A stretch of DNA of 64,000 bases from Fibrobacter sp. UWB10. Its GTDB lineage: Bacteria > Fibrobacterota > Fibrobacteria > Fibrobacterales > Fibrobacteraceae. Both the position numbers and the translations under genes were made by a program. Location: contig NZ_FXUE01000005.1 in the NCBI RefSeq assembly GCF_900182935.1, positions 62,001 to 126,000 on the forward strand, read 5' to 3'. The number at the start of each line of letters is the position of its first letter. The stretch's first letter is position 1. This document shows positions 52,499 through 60,653 of this stretch, piece after piece. The notes beneath the pieces were generated by a model. The model was not told where the DNA came from and did no database searches. It saw only the letters and a program-made list of their open reading frames with translations.

Positions 52499-53698
52499 AT
52501 GGACTGTTCAGCAAATACAAAAAACGACCAACGTCCAAAGCTTTGGACGCGAAATTTCGTGACGGTTGCCGCCGCGAACTTTTTGCTGTTCTTTAGCTTT
52601 TACCAGTTGCTGCCTATTCTCCCGCTCTACATTATCGAGAAATTTGCGACTGACAACGCGACCGCCGGATTCATTATTTCGCTTTATACGATTGGTGCGC
52701 TTGCCTGTAGGCCCTTCGCCGGATTCTTGGTGGATACGCTGAGCCGCAAGCCATTGTACTTCTGGACTTTCTTTGCGTTTACCGCTTGCTTTTTAGGCTA
52801 CAAGACTGTCGGCATTCTACCGATTCTTGCCGCCGTGCGGTTTGCACATGGTTTGTTCTTTGGAATTTCAAGCACGGCGAGCAATACGGTCGCCATCGAT
52901 GCACTGCCCGCATGTCGCCGCGGTGAAGGCATTGGCTACTTTGGCATTAGCGTGAATTTGGCGTTTGCGACAGGCCCGATGACCGGCATGTTCCTGTATG
53001 AGGCCTTCGGCGATACGATTGTGTTTGCGATTTCGATTATTTTGTGTGTGATTGGCTTGATTCTTGTGCAGACTTTGAATGTGCCGCGCAAAGAAAAGAA
53101 ACCGCACGCACCGCTTTCGCTTGACCGATTCTTCTTGACCCGCGCCATTCCGCAGTTCGTAAACTTCATCTTTGTGGGATTCGCCTACGGCCCGGTCACC
53201 AACTACATTGCCCTTTACGCCAAAGAACTTGGCATTGGCGGTTCCGGCTGGTTCTACGCATTGATTGCTGCGGGCCTGATTATGAACCGCATTATGACAG
53301 GGCGCTTGATTGACCGCGGCTACTTGATTCACTTAGTGGGAACCGGCATGACCTTGAACGTGGTCGCCTACTTTATTCTCGCTTTTAGCCACACGCCCAT
53401 TACCTTCTTTGTCGCGGCATTCCTGATCGGCACAAGCCTCGGCCTGATTTTCCCGGGCTACCAGACCATGTGCGTAAACCTCGCCCGACACGACCAGCGT
53501 GGCACAGCCAACAGCACCTACCTGAGCGGTTGGGACATCGGTATCGGTACAGGTATTTTAGTGGGCGGTTCCATGGCAGGGCATTTCGGTATGCACCAGC
53601 CCGTATTCCTCGCCTGCGGAGTAGCACTTGTAATCGCCGACGTGCTTTACTTCACGTGGACGTCGAGACATTATCTGAAGTATAAGTTGGAAGGTTAA
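52499..53698 (+). CDS. Major facilitator superfamily transporter
   Basis: A 399-residue inner-membrane transporter with about twelve hydrophobic segments. The MFS loop 2-3 motif is ACRPFAGFLVDTLSRKP; the second half has NRIMTGRLIDRG. FLIGTSLGLIFPGYQTMCVNL and similar segments suggest the drug or sugar efflux side of the family, but substrate cannot be told. The ATG at 52499 follows AAAGGAG. Divergent from the large lipoprotein with a 57-bp gap. Confidence 0.87.
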   Translation: MDCSANTKNDQRPKLWTRNFVTVAAANFLLFFSFYQLLPILPLYIIEKFATDNATAGFIISLYTIGALACRPFAGFLVDTLSRKPLYFWTFFAFTACFLGYKTVGILPILAAVRFAHGLFFGISSTASNTVAIDALPACRRGEGIGYFGISVNLAFATGPMTGMFLYEAFGDTIVFAISIILCVIGLILVQTLNVPRKEKKPHAPLSLDRFFLTRAIPQFVNFIFVGFAYGPVTNYIALYAKELGIGGSGWFYALIAAGLIMNRIMTGRLIDRGYLIHLVGTGMTLNVVAYFILAFSHTPITFFVAAFLIGTSLGLIFPGYQTMCVNLARHDQRGTANSTYLSGWDIGIGTGILVGGSMAGHFGMHQPVFLACGVALVIADVLYFTWTSRHYLKYKLEG

Positions 53699-53706
53699 GC
53701 GTACTT

Positions 53707-54858
53707 TTAAGCAGAACGCTTGTCGTCGTACATCATCTTGTCGGCGGCTACGACGCTTTTCCGGAAATTCGCAACGTGACCATTCCAGCTAGCATAGCCA
53801 ACGCTCACCTGAAGCGTATAGTACCGACGGTCTTCGCTCTTTCTCAGTTCTTCGCGCAAGCATTCCCGAATGACCTGAACCACATACGCAGGCATTTCGG
53901 TCGGCACGATTAGCAAGAAATCATCGCCGCCATAGCGGCACAAAAAGCCGGTATTTCCTAAACTGACACAAGCACTCTTAAGCGCATTAGAAACAGTTAC
54001 AAGAGCCCTGTCACCCTCTAAATGTCCGTAGGTATCGTTGATCTGCTTAAAGCGGTCCACGTCTACCATAACGACATAAAGGTCTTTCGATTCCCTCTGC
54101 GACTGCAAGTAGCGTTCCAACTGGTTACGGTTGTTCAGCGATGTCAAAGTGTCTGTCGAAATCAACTGGTTTTGCAGATTCAAATAGACAAACAGAATAA
54201 TCATGACGCACCAGAAACAGAAGATCGGAGTCGTCATCGACAAAAACACCTGCAAAGCCCCAGAAACAACGCAACCTGGAGTATAGCAAGCCACAATCAA
54301 GTAGGTTCTTAAATTCTTTCGATTTTGCGGTTTTAATCCACGCAAAAGGCAACGCGCCGTCACCGTCATGATATACACACACGGGATAGCCATCAAAACG
54401 ACATAATAGTGAGCGCGAGGTTCCAAATCTTTCTCTAACCAAAAATCAGGAACCAATGCAAACGAAACTAGCAACACCACCGCTTCTACAATAACCGGAA
54501 CTTTTAGTTTCGTTAAGAGACTCTGAATCTGCACACGAGTCATTTCTGGCCGCGTGCTAATTTCGGCATAAGCAAAGCAACTATAAAAAAGAATCGATAT
54601 TATTACCGCGTTTGAATAATTCACGGCTAAAACAGAAAATGTATTCTTCGGTATTACGCCGTCATTCACCAATGCCCAAAATGCATCACTCACAAAATAG
54701 ACGGCATGCCACCACACCAGCCTGGCAAACAAGTTGAACTTCTGCTGTGGAGTCGGGAGCTTTTTTATACTATACAAAAGGAGCATCAAAACGCACGCGC
54801 ACCCGACACTAACTTCCGCATAAAAAATAAAGTCACTCATATTACAGAAAATATACAT
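53707..54858 (-). CDS. Membrane-bound diguanylate cyclase (GGDEF domain)
   Basis: A 383-residue protein. About seven transmembrane helices in the first 215 residues form an undescribed sensor. A GGDEF domain follows (about 220-380): DTLTSLNNRNQL, VVMVDVDRFKQINDTYGHLEGD, and the active-site loop RYGGDDFLLIVP. The signature is GGDDF; GGDDF/GGDEF/GGEEF variants can be active. An inhibitory-site RxxD five residues upstream is not present. It would make cyclic di-GMP from GTP in response to a membrane signal. Start: ATG at 54858, or ATG at 54840 (MSDFIFYAEVS) which is equally plausible. Confidence 0.88.
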   Translation of the reverse strand: MYIFCNMSDFIFYAEVSVGCACVLMLLLYSIKKLPTPQQKFNLFARLVWWHAVYFVSDAFWALVNDGVIPKNTFSVLAVNYSNAVIISILFYSCFAYAEISTRPEMTRVQIQSLLTKLKVPVIVEAVVLLVSFALVPDFWLEKDLEPRAHYYVVLMAIPCVYIMTVTARCLLRGLKPQNRKNLRTYLIVACYTPGCVVSGALQVFLSMTTPIFCFWCVMIILFVYLNLQNQLISTDTLTSLNNRNQLERYLQSQRESKDLYVVMVDVDRFKQINDTYGHLEGDRALVTVSNALKSACVSLGNTGFLCRYGGDDFLLIVPTEMPAYVVQVIRECLREELRKSEDRRYYTLQVSVGYASWNGHVANFRKSVVAADKMMYDDKRSA

Positions 54859-54876
54859 ATTTCTAAATTAAATCGT

Positions 54877-55446
54877 ATGAAACCCTGGAAACTATTGGAT
54901 TCAGAATACCTCGTAAACGCTCCTTGGCTAAAAGTGGCCAAAGAAACCTGCGAATTGCCCAATGGAAAGGTTATTGACGACTTTTATACGCTTTGGCAGC
55001 CAGACTGGGTCCTAATTCTTGCCCGAACCACCGAAGGCAAATGGGTGATGACGGAGCAATACCGCCATGGAACCGGCAAAATCGCCCTTGAATTCCCGGC
55101 CGGGATTATTGACAAGGGTGAAACACCGGAACAGGCGGCCCTCCGAGAACTGCAGGAAGAATGTGGATACGGTTTAGATTCTTCGACTCCGCTTCGTTCC
55201 GCTCAGAATGACACAACCAGTTACCTCGGTAAATTTCCGGTAAACCCGGACAGGCACCGCGGCATTTTCCACGTGGTTTTTATTGACGGGGTTGTCAAAA
55301 CAGGCGCAACGCATTTCGACAGCACCGAAGACATTGAAAGTCTTTTGCTAAGCGACGAAGAACTGCGGGCCAAAATGGCTGACGGCACATTCAATCACCC
55401 GCTCCAAATGGCGGGGTATTTGCGTTTTCTACTTAACCGCGGGTGA
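54877..55446 (+). CDS. Nudix hydrolase, ADP-ribose pyrophosphatase type, with in-frame repeat
   Basis: A 189-residue cytoplasmic hydrolase of nucleoside-diphosphate-linked compounds. The Nudix box GIIDKGETPEQAALRELQEECGY fits G-x5-E-x7-REUxEExGU completely (shown here by position, residues about 77-99). Directly after the box the frame runs through a dispersed repeat (55177-55213) encoding DSSTPLRSAQNDT before returning to SYLGKFPVNPDRHRG. The ATG at 54877 (MKPWKLLDSEYL) is chosen; the open frame upstream is antisense to the cyclase gene. Its last 14 bp overlap the convergent barrel-like gene. Confidence 0.88.
   Translation: MKPWKLLDSEYLVNAPWLKVAKETCELPNGKVIDDFYTLWQPDWVLILARTTEGKWVMTEQYRHGTGKIALEFPAGIIDKGETPEQAALRELQEECGYGLDSSTPLRSAQNDTTSYLGKFPVNPDRHRGIFHVVFIDGVVKTGATHFDSTEDIESLLLSDEELRAKMADGTFNHPLQMAGYLRFLLNRG
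55177..55213 (+). repeat. Dispersed repeat inserted in frame in the Nudix gene
   Basis: Begins GATTCTTCGAC, contains a CGCTTCG/CGTTCCG core, and ends GCTCAGAATGACA. Read on the other strand it starts TGTCATTCTGAGC, matching the start of the mnmE repeat (TGTCATCCTGAGC). Confidence 0.7.
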
Positions 55447-56230
55447 TGCGGATCAGGAACCGGATTTCTGTCCGGTCGCCTCTGTAATTTTCATACATGT
55501 CATCTTCGATGACAGAAAACAGCGAATAAACGAAAGACGCTCCGATAGACCAGGTTTCGCTTACCCACCAATCCTTGCCAATTTCGAATCTGGTAAGAAC
55601 ATTAATTTGTCCAAACGTGTCTATATCGTTTCCATCTACCGTACAAATCCCAGCAATTCCACCGGTATACGCAAAGAAGGTTCCATTCCACATATTATTA
55701 GGGTCTCTGAACGGATAGACGGCAAAGCCTAATCCAGCCATTCCCGACACGGCATAGACATCTTCTTTATATGTTGTTTCCCCTATTTGGACATCTTCGT
55801 CCGCATATTTTATCACATGACCGTTGTAGCCTTCTACAATTGGTCTCGTGTAGCGTTTCTCAACCACTTTTGCCGAACCCGTAGACATGCCAGCCTCAAA
55901 AAGGCTATACACTGCCATCAAGTTACCAAAGGACCTACCAAACCGAAACTCCATCATCGGAGCGGCAAAGCCTGAATATTCTTCGTCTATAGAATGGTCC
56001 ACAAAAGAATACGATTGCCAATTGACATATCCATCACCAATATATTCATCATAGGTATAAGCTCCGTGAGTGGCTTCCCTATAGGTGGAAAACTGCGAAT
56101 ATCCAAGCCCGAGGCCTGCACTAAAGAAAAAGCCGCGATGTTCGTAAGGCGGGAACCCCTTTTTGGAGTCTTCTGCCCACAATGCAGTCGCAAGCAAGGT
56201 TACAACGACAAGAACTTTAATCATTTTCAT
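55433..56230 (-). CDS. Exported barrel-like protein, paralogue 1
   Basis: A 265-residue exported protein of unknown function. The signal peptide is about 1-20 (KVLVVVTLLATALWA). The mature part alternates hydrophobic and polar residues and ends LIRITRG, suggesting a small outer-membrane beta-barrel or periplasmic beta protein. It shares an ordered set of motifs with the next gene: EHRGFF.S, PMMEFRFGRSFGNLMAVYSLFE, FAVYPFRD and the RITRG end. The longest frame starts at TTG; I chose ATG at 56230. No function can be assigned. Confidence 0.75.
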   Translation of the reverse strand: MKMIKVLVVVTLLATALWAEDSKKGFPPYEHRGFFFSAGLGLGYSQFSTYREATHGAYTYDEYIGDGYVNWQSYSFVDHSIDEEYSGFAAPMMEFRFGRSFGNLMAVYSLFEAGMSTGSAKVVEKRYTRPIVEGYNGHVIKYADEDVQIGETTYKEDVYAVSGMAGLGFAVYPFRDPNNMWNGTFFAYTGGIAGICTVDGNDIDTFGQINVLTRFEIGKDWWVSETWSIGASFVYSLFSVIEDDMYENYRGDRTEIRFLIRITRG

Positions 56231-56236
56231 CGTCAA

Positions 56237-56980
56237 TTAACCACGCGTTATGCGGAAAGAAAGGGACAAAACATTATCGGACTTATGAGAATCGACAGTA
56301 TGCCAAACTAAGCTACTATGGGCAAAGCCCAATCCCACACCGATTGCCATGTGATCGTTTATCCACCACTCCTTACCAATTTCCATTTCATAGCCAATGC
56401 CACCATTGCCGTAAGCATTTTCATCGTTAGAATTAATCACGGTAACAAACAGTGTGTACCCGATAGCACTGCTCACAAAAAGGCCGTTCAACGGGGACTT
56501 TTTGTCTCTGAACGGGTAAACCGTCGTACCGAATCCAACAAATGACCTAAAACTATACGCATCGGCCGACGAGAATTCTTCCGTTTCATCATCTTCGAGA
56601 ATCGGAACACAGATATCGTCTTCATCGCAAACTTCTTTATATTCTTCATTACGGTAATCCATCGCCCCAATGTAGAAGCCCAAATTGAATACCGAGTAAA
56701 GCGCAACAAGGTTTCCGAGAGCCACACCGAACTTGAATTCCATCATTGGATACGTGAAGCCGTTATATTCGAAATATTCCATGTCGCGATACTTTTCGTC
56801 CCCAAACGACTTGCCATCGTACTCGCTTGCATCGTACCAGTTATAGGCAAACGAAAAAGAGGTGCTAGAGTAGAAACCGCGATGTTCCCTCGGGGCAGGA
56901 GTGCCAACGAGAGGGCTAGACTGCGCACAGACGAATGTTGCCAAGCACAGAGACAGAATTGCAAGAATTTTAGTATTCAT
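56237..56980 (-). CDS. Exported barrel-like protein, paralogue 2
   Basis: A 247-residue exported protein, adjacent to and co-oriented with its paralogue (6 bp gap). The signal peptide is about 1-20 (ending VCA). Shared motifs are EHRGFYSSTSF, PMMEFKFGVALGNLVALYSVFN, TTVYPFRDKKSP and SFRITRG. A loop with acidic residues and two cysteines (EVCDEDDICVPILEDDE) is unique to this copy and could bind metal or form a disulfide. Start ATG at 56980 (MNTKILAILS). The tandem pair suggests an operon of related surface proteins; function unknown. Confidence 0.75.
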   Translation of the reverse strand: MNTKILAILSLCLATFVCAQSSPLVGTPAPREHRGFYSSTSFSFAYNWYDASEYDGKSFGDEKYRDMEYFEYNGFTYPMMEFKFGVALGNLVALYSVFNLGFYIGAMDYRNEEYKEVCDEDDICVPILEDDETEEFSSADAYSFRSFVGFGTTVYPFRDKKSPLNGLFVSSAIGYTLFVTVINSNDENAYGNGGIGYEMEIGKEWWINDHMAIGVGLGFAHSSLVWHTVDSHKSDNVLSLSFRITRG

Positions 56981-57027
56981 AAAACCAGATTTTTTTAACA
57001 AATGATTACAAAATATAAATAAATTAT

Positions 57028-57825
57028 TTAGAATGTGACAACGTATTCACGATGTAAATCCTTATCACCATACTTGTCTTCGGTACCGGGAGCCAAATCT
57101 TCGGCGGAATAGCCGCTAGTAATGCGCTGTAGCAGCACGCAGCGAGCCGATTCATCGTAGCTAAAATGAATGCGGAAGGTGCGGTACGCAAGCACGCCCG
57201 TATGTGCGGATTCATCGACCGTTAAGCGACGGCGGGAACTGTCGAAAACATCTTTCGAGAAATTTCCGCGAGAAAGCTGCACCTGCGCAAAGCTTTCTAA
57301 ATCGAATTCACTGCGTTCAGCAATCCAGCAGTTCTGTTTTGCAAAATCTTCGGACATTTCGACCGACCACAAGTCGCCCACTTGTTCTTCGACCCAGCCC
57401 GCTTTGGCATCGGGAAATGCGTCAGCCATCGGAATGTAAGGCTTGATATCAAGCACGGGCGTTCCGTTCAGCAAATCAGCCTCATCTACATATAAAGTAA
57501 GGCCTTCGATTTTCAAAAGGCGCACGCAGCTGAGCCCAATCGGATTTGGGCGGTAAGGACTGCGGCTTGCGAAAGTGCCCACGCGGTCTTTGCCTTTGGG
57601 CGGTACGGGTGGGCGCGTTGTCGGACGCCAGCCCTCGTTCTCGTGGAATTGGAAAATCACCCAAATGCGTTCAAAGCCTTCCAAGTCGCGGAGCGCCATT
57701 TCAAAGTTCTGCCCCGCATTCAATTCAATCCGGCCCGGATGCCCCGCAAACAGCCACCCCTGCCGGGGAGCGTCGTACTTGTAAATGGCATCGCCATAAA
57801 ATGTACCGATTGGGGTGACTTGCAT
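57028..57825 (-). CDS. trmO: tRNA-Thr(GGU) m6t6A37 methyltransferase-like protein (TsaA/TrmO family)
   Basis: A 265-residue protein of the VirR/TsaA beta-barrel family that N6-methylates t6A37 in tRNA-Thr in E. coli. The start MQVTPIGTFYG and the segment GWRPTTRPPVPPKGKDRVGTFASRSPYRPNPIGLS carry the diagnostic family residues; the latter is given by position, about 84-118. A C-terminal extension (about 180-265) with YRTFRIHFSYDESARCV follows the core. The ATG at 57825 is chosen; the frame upstream is antisense to prfA. It is divergent from prfA with only 37 bp between starts, so promoters must overlap. Confidence 0.88.
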   Translation of the reverse strand: MQVTPIGTFYGDAIYKYDAPRQGWLFAGHPGRIELNAGQNFEMALRDLEGFERIWVIFQFHENEGWRPTTRPPVPPKGKDRVGTFASRSPYRPNPIGLSCVRLLKIEGLTLYVDEADLLNGTPVLDIKPYIPMADAFPDAKAGWVEEQVGDLWSVEMSEDFAKQNCWIAERSEFDLESFAQVQLSRGNFSKDVFDSSRRRLTVDESAHTGVLAYRTFRIHFSYDESARCVLLQRITSGYSAEDLAPGTEDKYGDKDLHREYVVTF

Positions 57826-57862
57826 GAAACCAAAATTAGAAAAAATTCTAAATTTGAGCGCG

Positions 57863-58930
<1,068 letters not shown>

Positions 58931-58960
58931 TGGAGATGCCCGGTTAAACCGGACATGACA
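58931..58960 (+). repeat. Palindromic repeat between prfA and prmC
   Basis: TGGAGATGCCCGG-TTAAA-CCGGACATGACA. GCCCGGTT pairs with AACCGGAC-type sequence except at one base. It occupies almost the whole gap between two co-transcribed genes and resembles dispersed repeats found in many bacterial genomes. Confidence 0.55.
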
Positions 58961-58965
58961 AGAAA

Positions 58966-59829
58966 ATGCCACAGATGACTGTACTTGAAATTCTGAACCG
59001 CACCAAGGTATTCTTCGAAAAGAAGGGAATTCCTGACGCGCGCTTGGATGCCGAATACATCATCAGCCACGGACTTCAGATGAAGTCCCGCATGGACATT
59101 TACCTGAACTTTGAAAAGCCGCTGACGGAAGCCGAACTCGATGTACTCCGCCAGATGGTGGCTCGCCGCGCCAACCGCGAACCGTTACAGCATATTATCG
59201 GCGATACCAGTTTTCGCGGGTTCATTATCAAGTGCGATCCGCGAGCACTGATTCCGCGCCCCGAAACTGAATCCCTGGTGGATATGGCCAAAGAGGCGCT
59301 CAAGGGAATCGAGAATCCGTTCATTGTCGAAGTGGGCACGGGAACAGCAGCGATTTCTATCGCTTGTGCGAAAGAAATCGCCGGAGCGAAAGTACTCGCC
59401 ACCGACATTTCTGAAGACGCACTTTCGCTCGCTCGCGAAAACGCCGAAGCCAACGGCCTCGGCGAAACTCTCGCTTTTTCAAAAGGCGACTTGCTGGACG
59501 CCGTCACCGCAACTGACAAAATCGACTGTTTGATTGCAAATCTGCCGTACATTCCTGACGGCGAAAAAGGAAAGCTCCAGCCTGAAGTTGATAAATTCGA
59601 CCCGGCACTCGCCCTCTATGGCGGACCGGACGGCCTTACGCTCGTGCGCAAGCTCTTGCAGCAGACCGAAGGCAAGCTAAACGCAGGCGCCCCGATTCTT
59701 TTGGAAATCGGGTCTGAACAAGCTGAAGTCTTGAAGAACGAAGCCGCCAACTACCCGTGGTTGGAATTCTCCGGAATCCACAAGGATTACTGCGGGAATG
59801 TGCGTTTCGTAAGTTATAAGGCGAAATAA
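58966..59829 (+). CDS. prmC: Release factor glutamine methyltransferase PrmC
   Basis: A 287-residue SAM-dependent enzyme modifying the GGQ glutamine of release factors. The N-terminal domain (LNRTKVFFEKKGIPDARLDAEYI) and the PRALIPRPETESLVD segment are diagnostic. Motif I is VEVGTGTAAISIACA. The catalytic motif reads NLPYIP instead of the common NPPYxP. Position downstream of prfA fits its function. ATG at 58966, with another three codons later. Confidence 0.93.
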   Translation: MPQMTVLEILNRTKVFFEKKGIPDARLDAEYIISHGLQMKSRMDIYLNFEKPLTEAELDVLRQMVARRANREPLQHIIGDTSFRGFIIKCDPRALIPRPETESLVDMAKEALKGIENPFIVEVGTGTAAISIACAKEIAGAKVLATDISEDALSLARENAEANGLGETLAFSKGDLLDAVTATDKIDCLIANLPYIPDGEKGKLQPEVDKFDPALALYGGPDGLTLVRKLLQQTEGKLNAGAPILLEIGSEQAEVLKNEAANYPWLEFSGIHKDYCGNVRFVSYKAK

Positions 59830-60024
59830 TCACGCGCCCACGGTGCAGCCGAGGGCGGAGAGGACGTAGGTTTCGCTTTCGCCCGCACGGTAAAATGGTA
59901 GCAGAGTTTCGTCGTCCACTAAAGAATCATCAAATCCATTCAGTTGAAGTTGTTCGTCTATACGGCGCTTAAACGAAGAAAAACCCGTGTTCCAAAGCGT
60001 CGCTGATTCATAATTGCTATACAT
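59830..60024 (-). CDS. Small hypothetical protein, 64 residues
   Basis: A short acidic protein (MYSNYESATLWNTGFSSF...SLVDDETLLPFYRAGE...) without signal peptide. Its ATG has a strong ribosome site (AGAGGAAAAA), which is the main reason to accept it. A perfect 9-bp palindrome (60097-60119) lies about 75-95 bp upstream and could be an operator. It is convergent with prmC, whose stop abuts its own. I do not recognise it. Confidence 0.6.
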   Translation of the reverse strand: MYSNYESATLWNTGFSSFKRRIDEQLQLNGFDDSLVDDETLLPFYRAGESETYVLSALGCTVGA

Positions 60025-60096
60025 TTTTTCCTCTAATTTTTAGAAAAACACACAAACTTACCAGTGCTTTTCTGTACAGCAAAATATAGAATCAAA

Positions 60097-60119
60097 CAGA
60101 TGTCAAATTATGACATCTG
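60097..60119. promoter_or_regulatory. Palindromic operator-like site
   Basis: CAGATGTCA-AATTA-TGACATCTG, perfectly symmetric arms. It lies between rlpA and the small gene, upstream of the latter. It could instead be a weak terminator for rlpA. Confidence 0.45.
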
Positions 60120-60140
60120 CAATTTTCGCGATTTTAGGGA

Positions 60141-60653
60141 TTATTCCACAACGGTTGCGGTGACTTTGGCGTGGCCGACTTTTTCGAGGCCAAGCTTTTT
60201 GCCAGCGGCAGCGCTCAAGTCCAGTACACGGCCTTTAGCAAAGGGACCGCGGTCATTCACGCGCACTCTAACCTTTGCGCCAGAATCTTTGCGAACCACT
60301 TCGAGAATCGTTCCGAACGGAAGTTTCTTGTGGGCGCAAGTAAAATCATTCTGATTAAAAATTTCGCCACTAGCAGTCTTTTTACCATCGAAACCGGGGC
60401 CGTAGTAGCTTGCTTCGCCTTCGAACGTGGTACCGATGGCAGCCGTCTTTTTCTTTTTACCCGACTTAGTGGTCTGTGTCTGCGTTTTTTCTACAGAACG
60501 GTCGTGACCCTGGCGAGAAGCAATTTTGGCATTGCCGGTGGCACAATTAGACAAAAGCAGTGCTACAGCCACGAACAATGCAATTCGTGCAACAAACAGA
60601 CCACGCTTACTCAAAATCGTACATGCTGTTGTATGTGTTTTCAAGAATTTCAT
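60141..60653 (-). CDS. rlpA: RlpA-like septal lytic transglycosylase family lipoprotein
   Basis: A 170-residue lipoprotein (lipobox LSNC) with a double-psi beta-barrel domain: GEASYYGPGFDGKKTASGEIFNQ, AHKKLPFGT and VNDRGPFAKGRVLDLSAAA. RlpA proteins cleave denuded peptidoglycan glycan strands, and the aspartate in NDRGPF is the conserved acidic residue. There is no SPOR domain. The ATG at 60653 overlaps the end of the TPR gene by 47 bp; a TTG at 60614 (LSKRGLFVARIALFV) would give a more typical signal peptide coupled to the TPR stop and is a real alternative. Confidence 0.85.
   Translation of the reverse strand: MKFLKTHTTACTILSKRGLFVARIALFVAVALLLSNCATGNAKIASRQGHDRSVEKTQTQTTKSGKKKKTAAIGTTFEGEASYYGPGFDGKKTASGEIFNQNDFTCAHKKLPFGTILEVVRKDSGAKVRVRVNDRGPFAKGRVLDLSAAAGKKLGLEKVGHAKVTATVVE

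Noticed and set aside
54706-54876. Possible N-terminal extension of the Nudix protein
   Set aside because: It overlaps the divergent diguanylate cyclase gene in antisense and lies before a natural MKPWK start.
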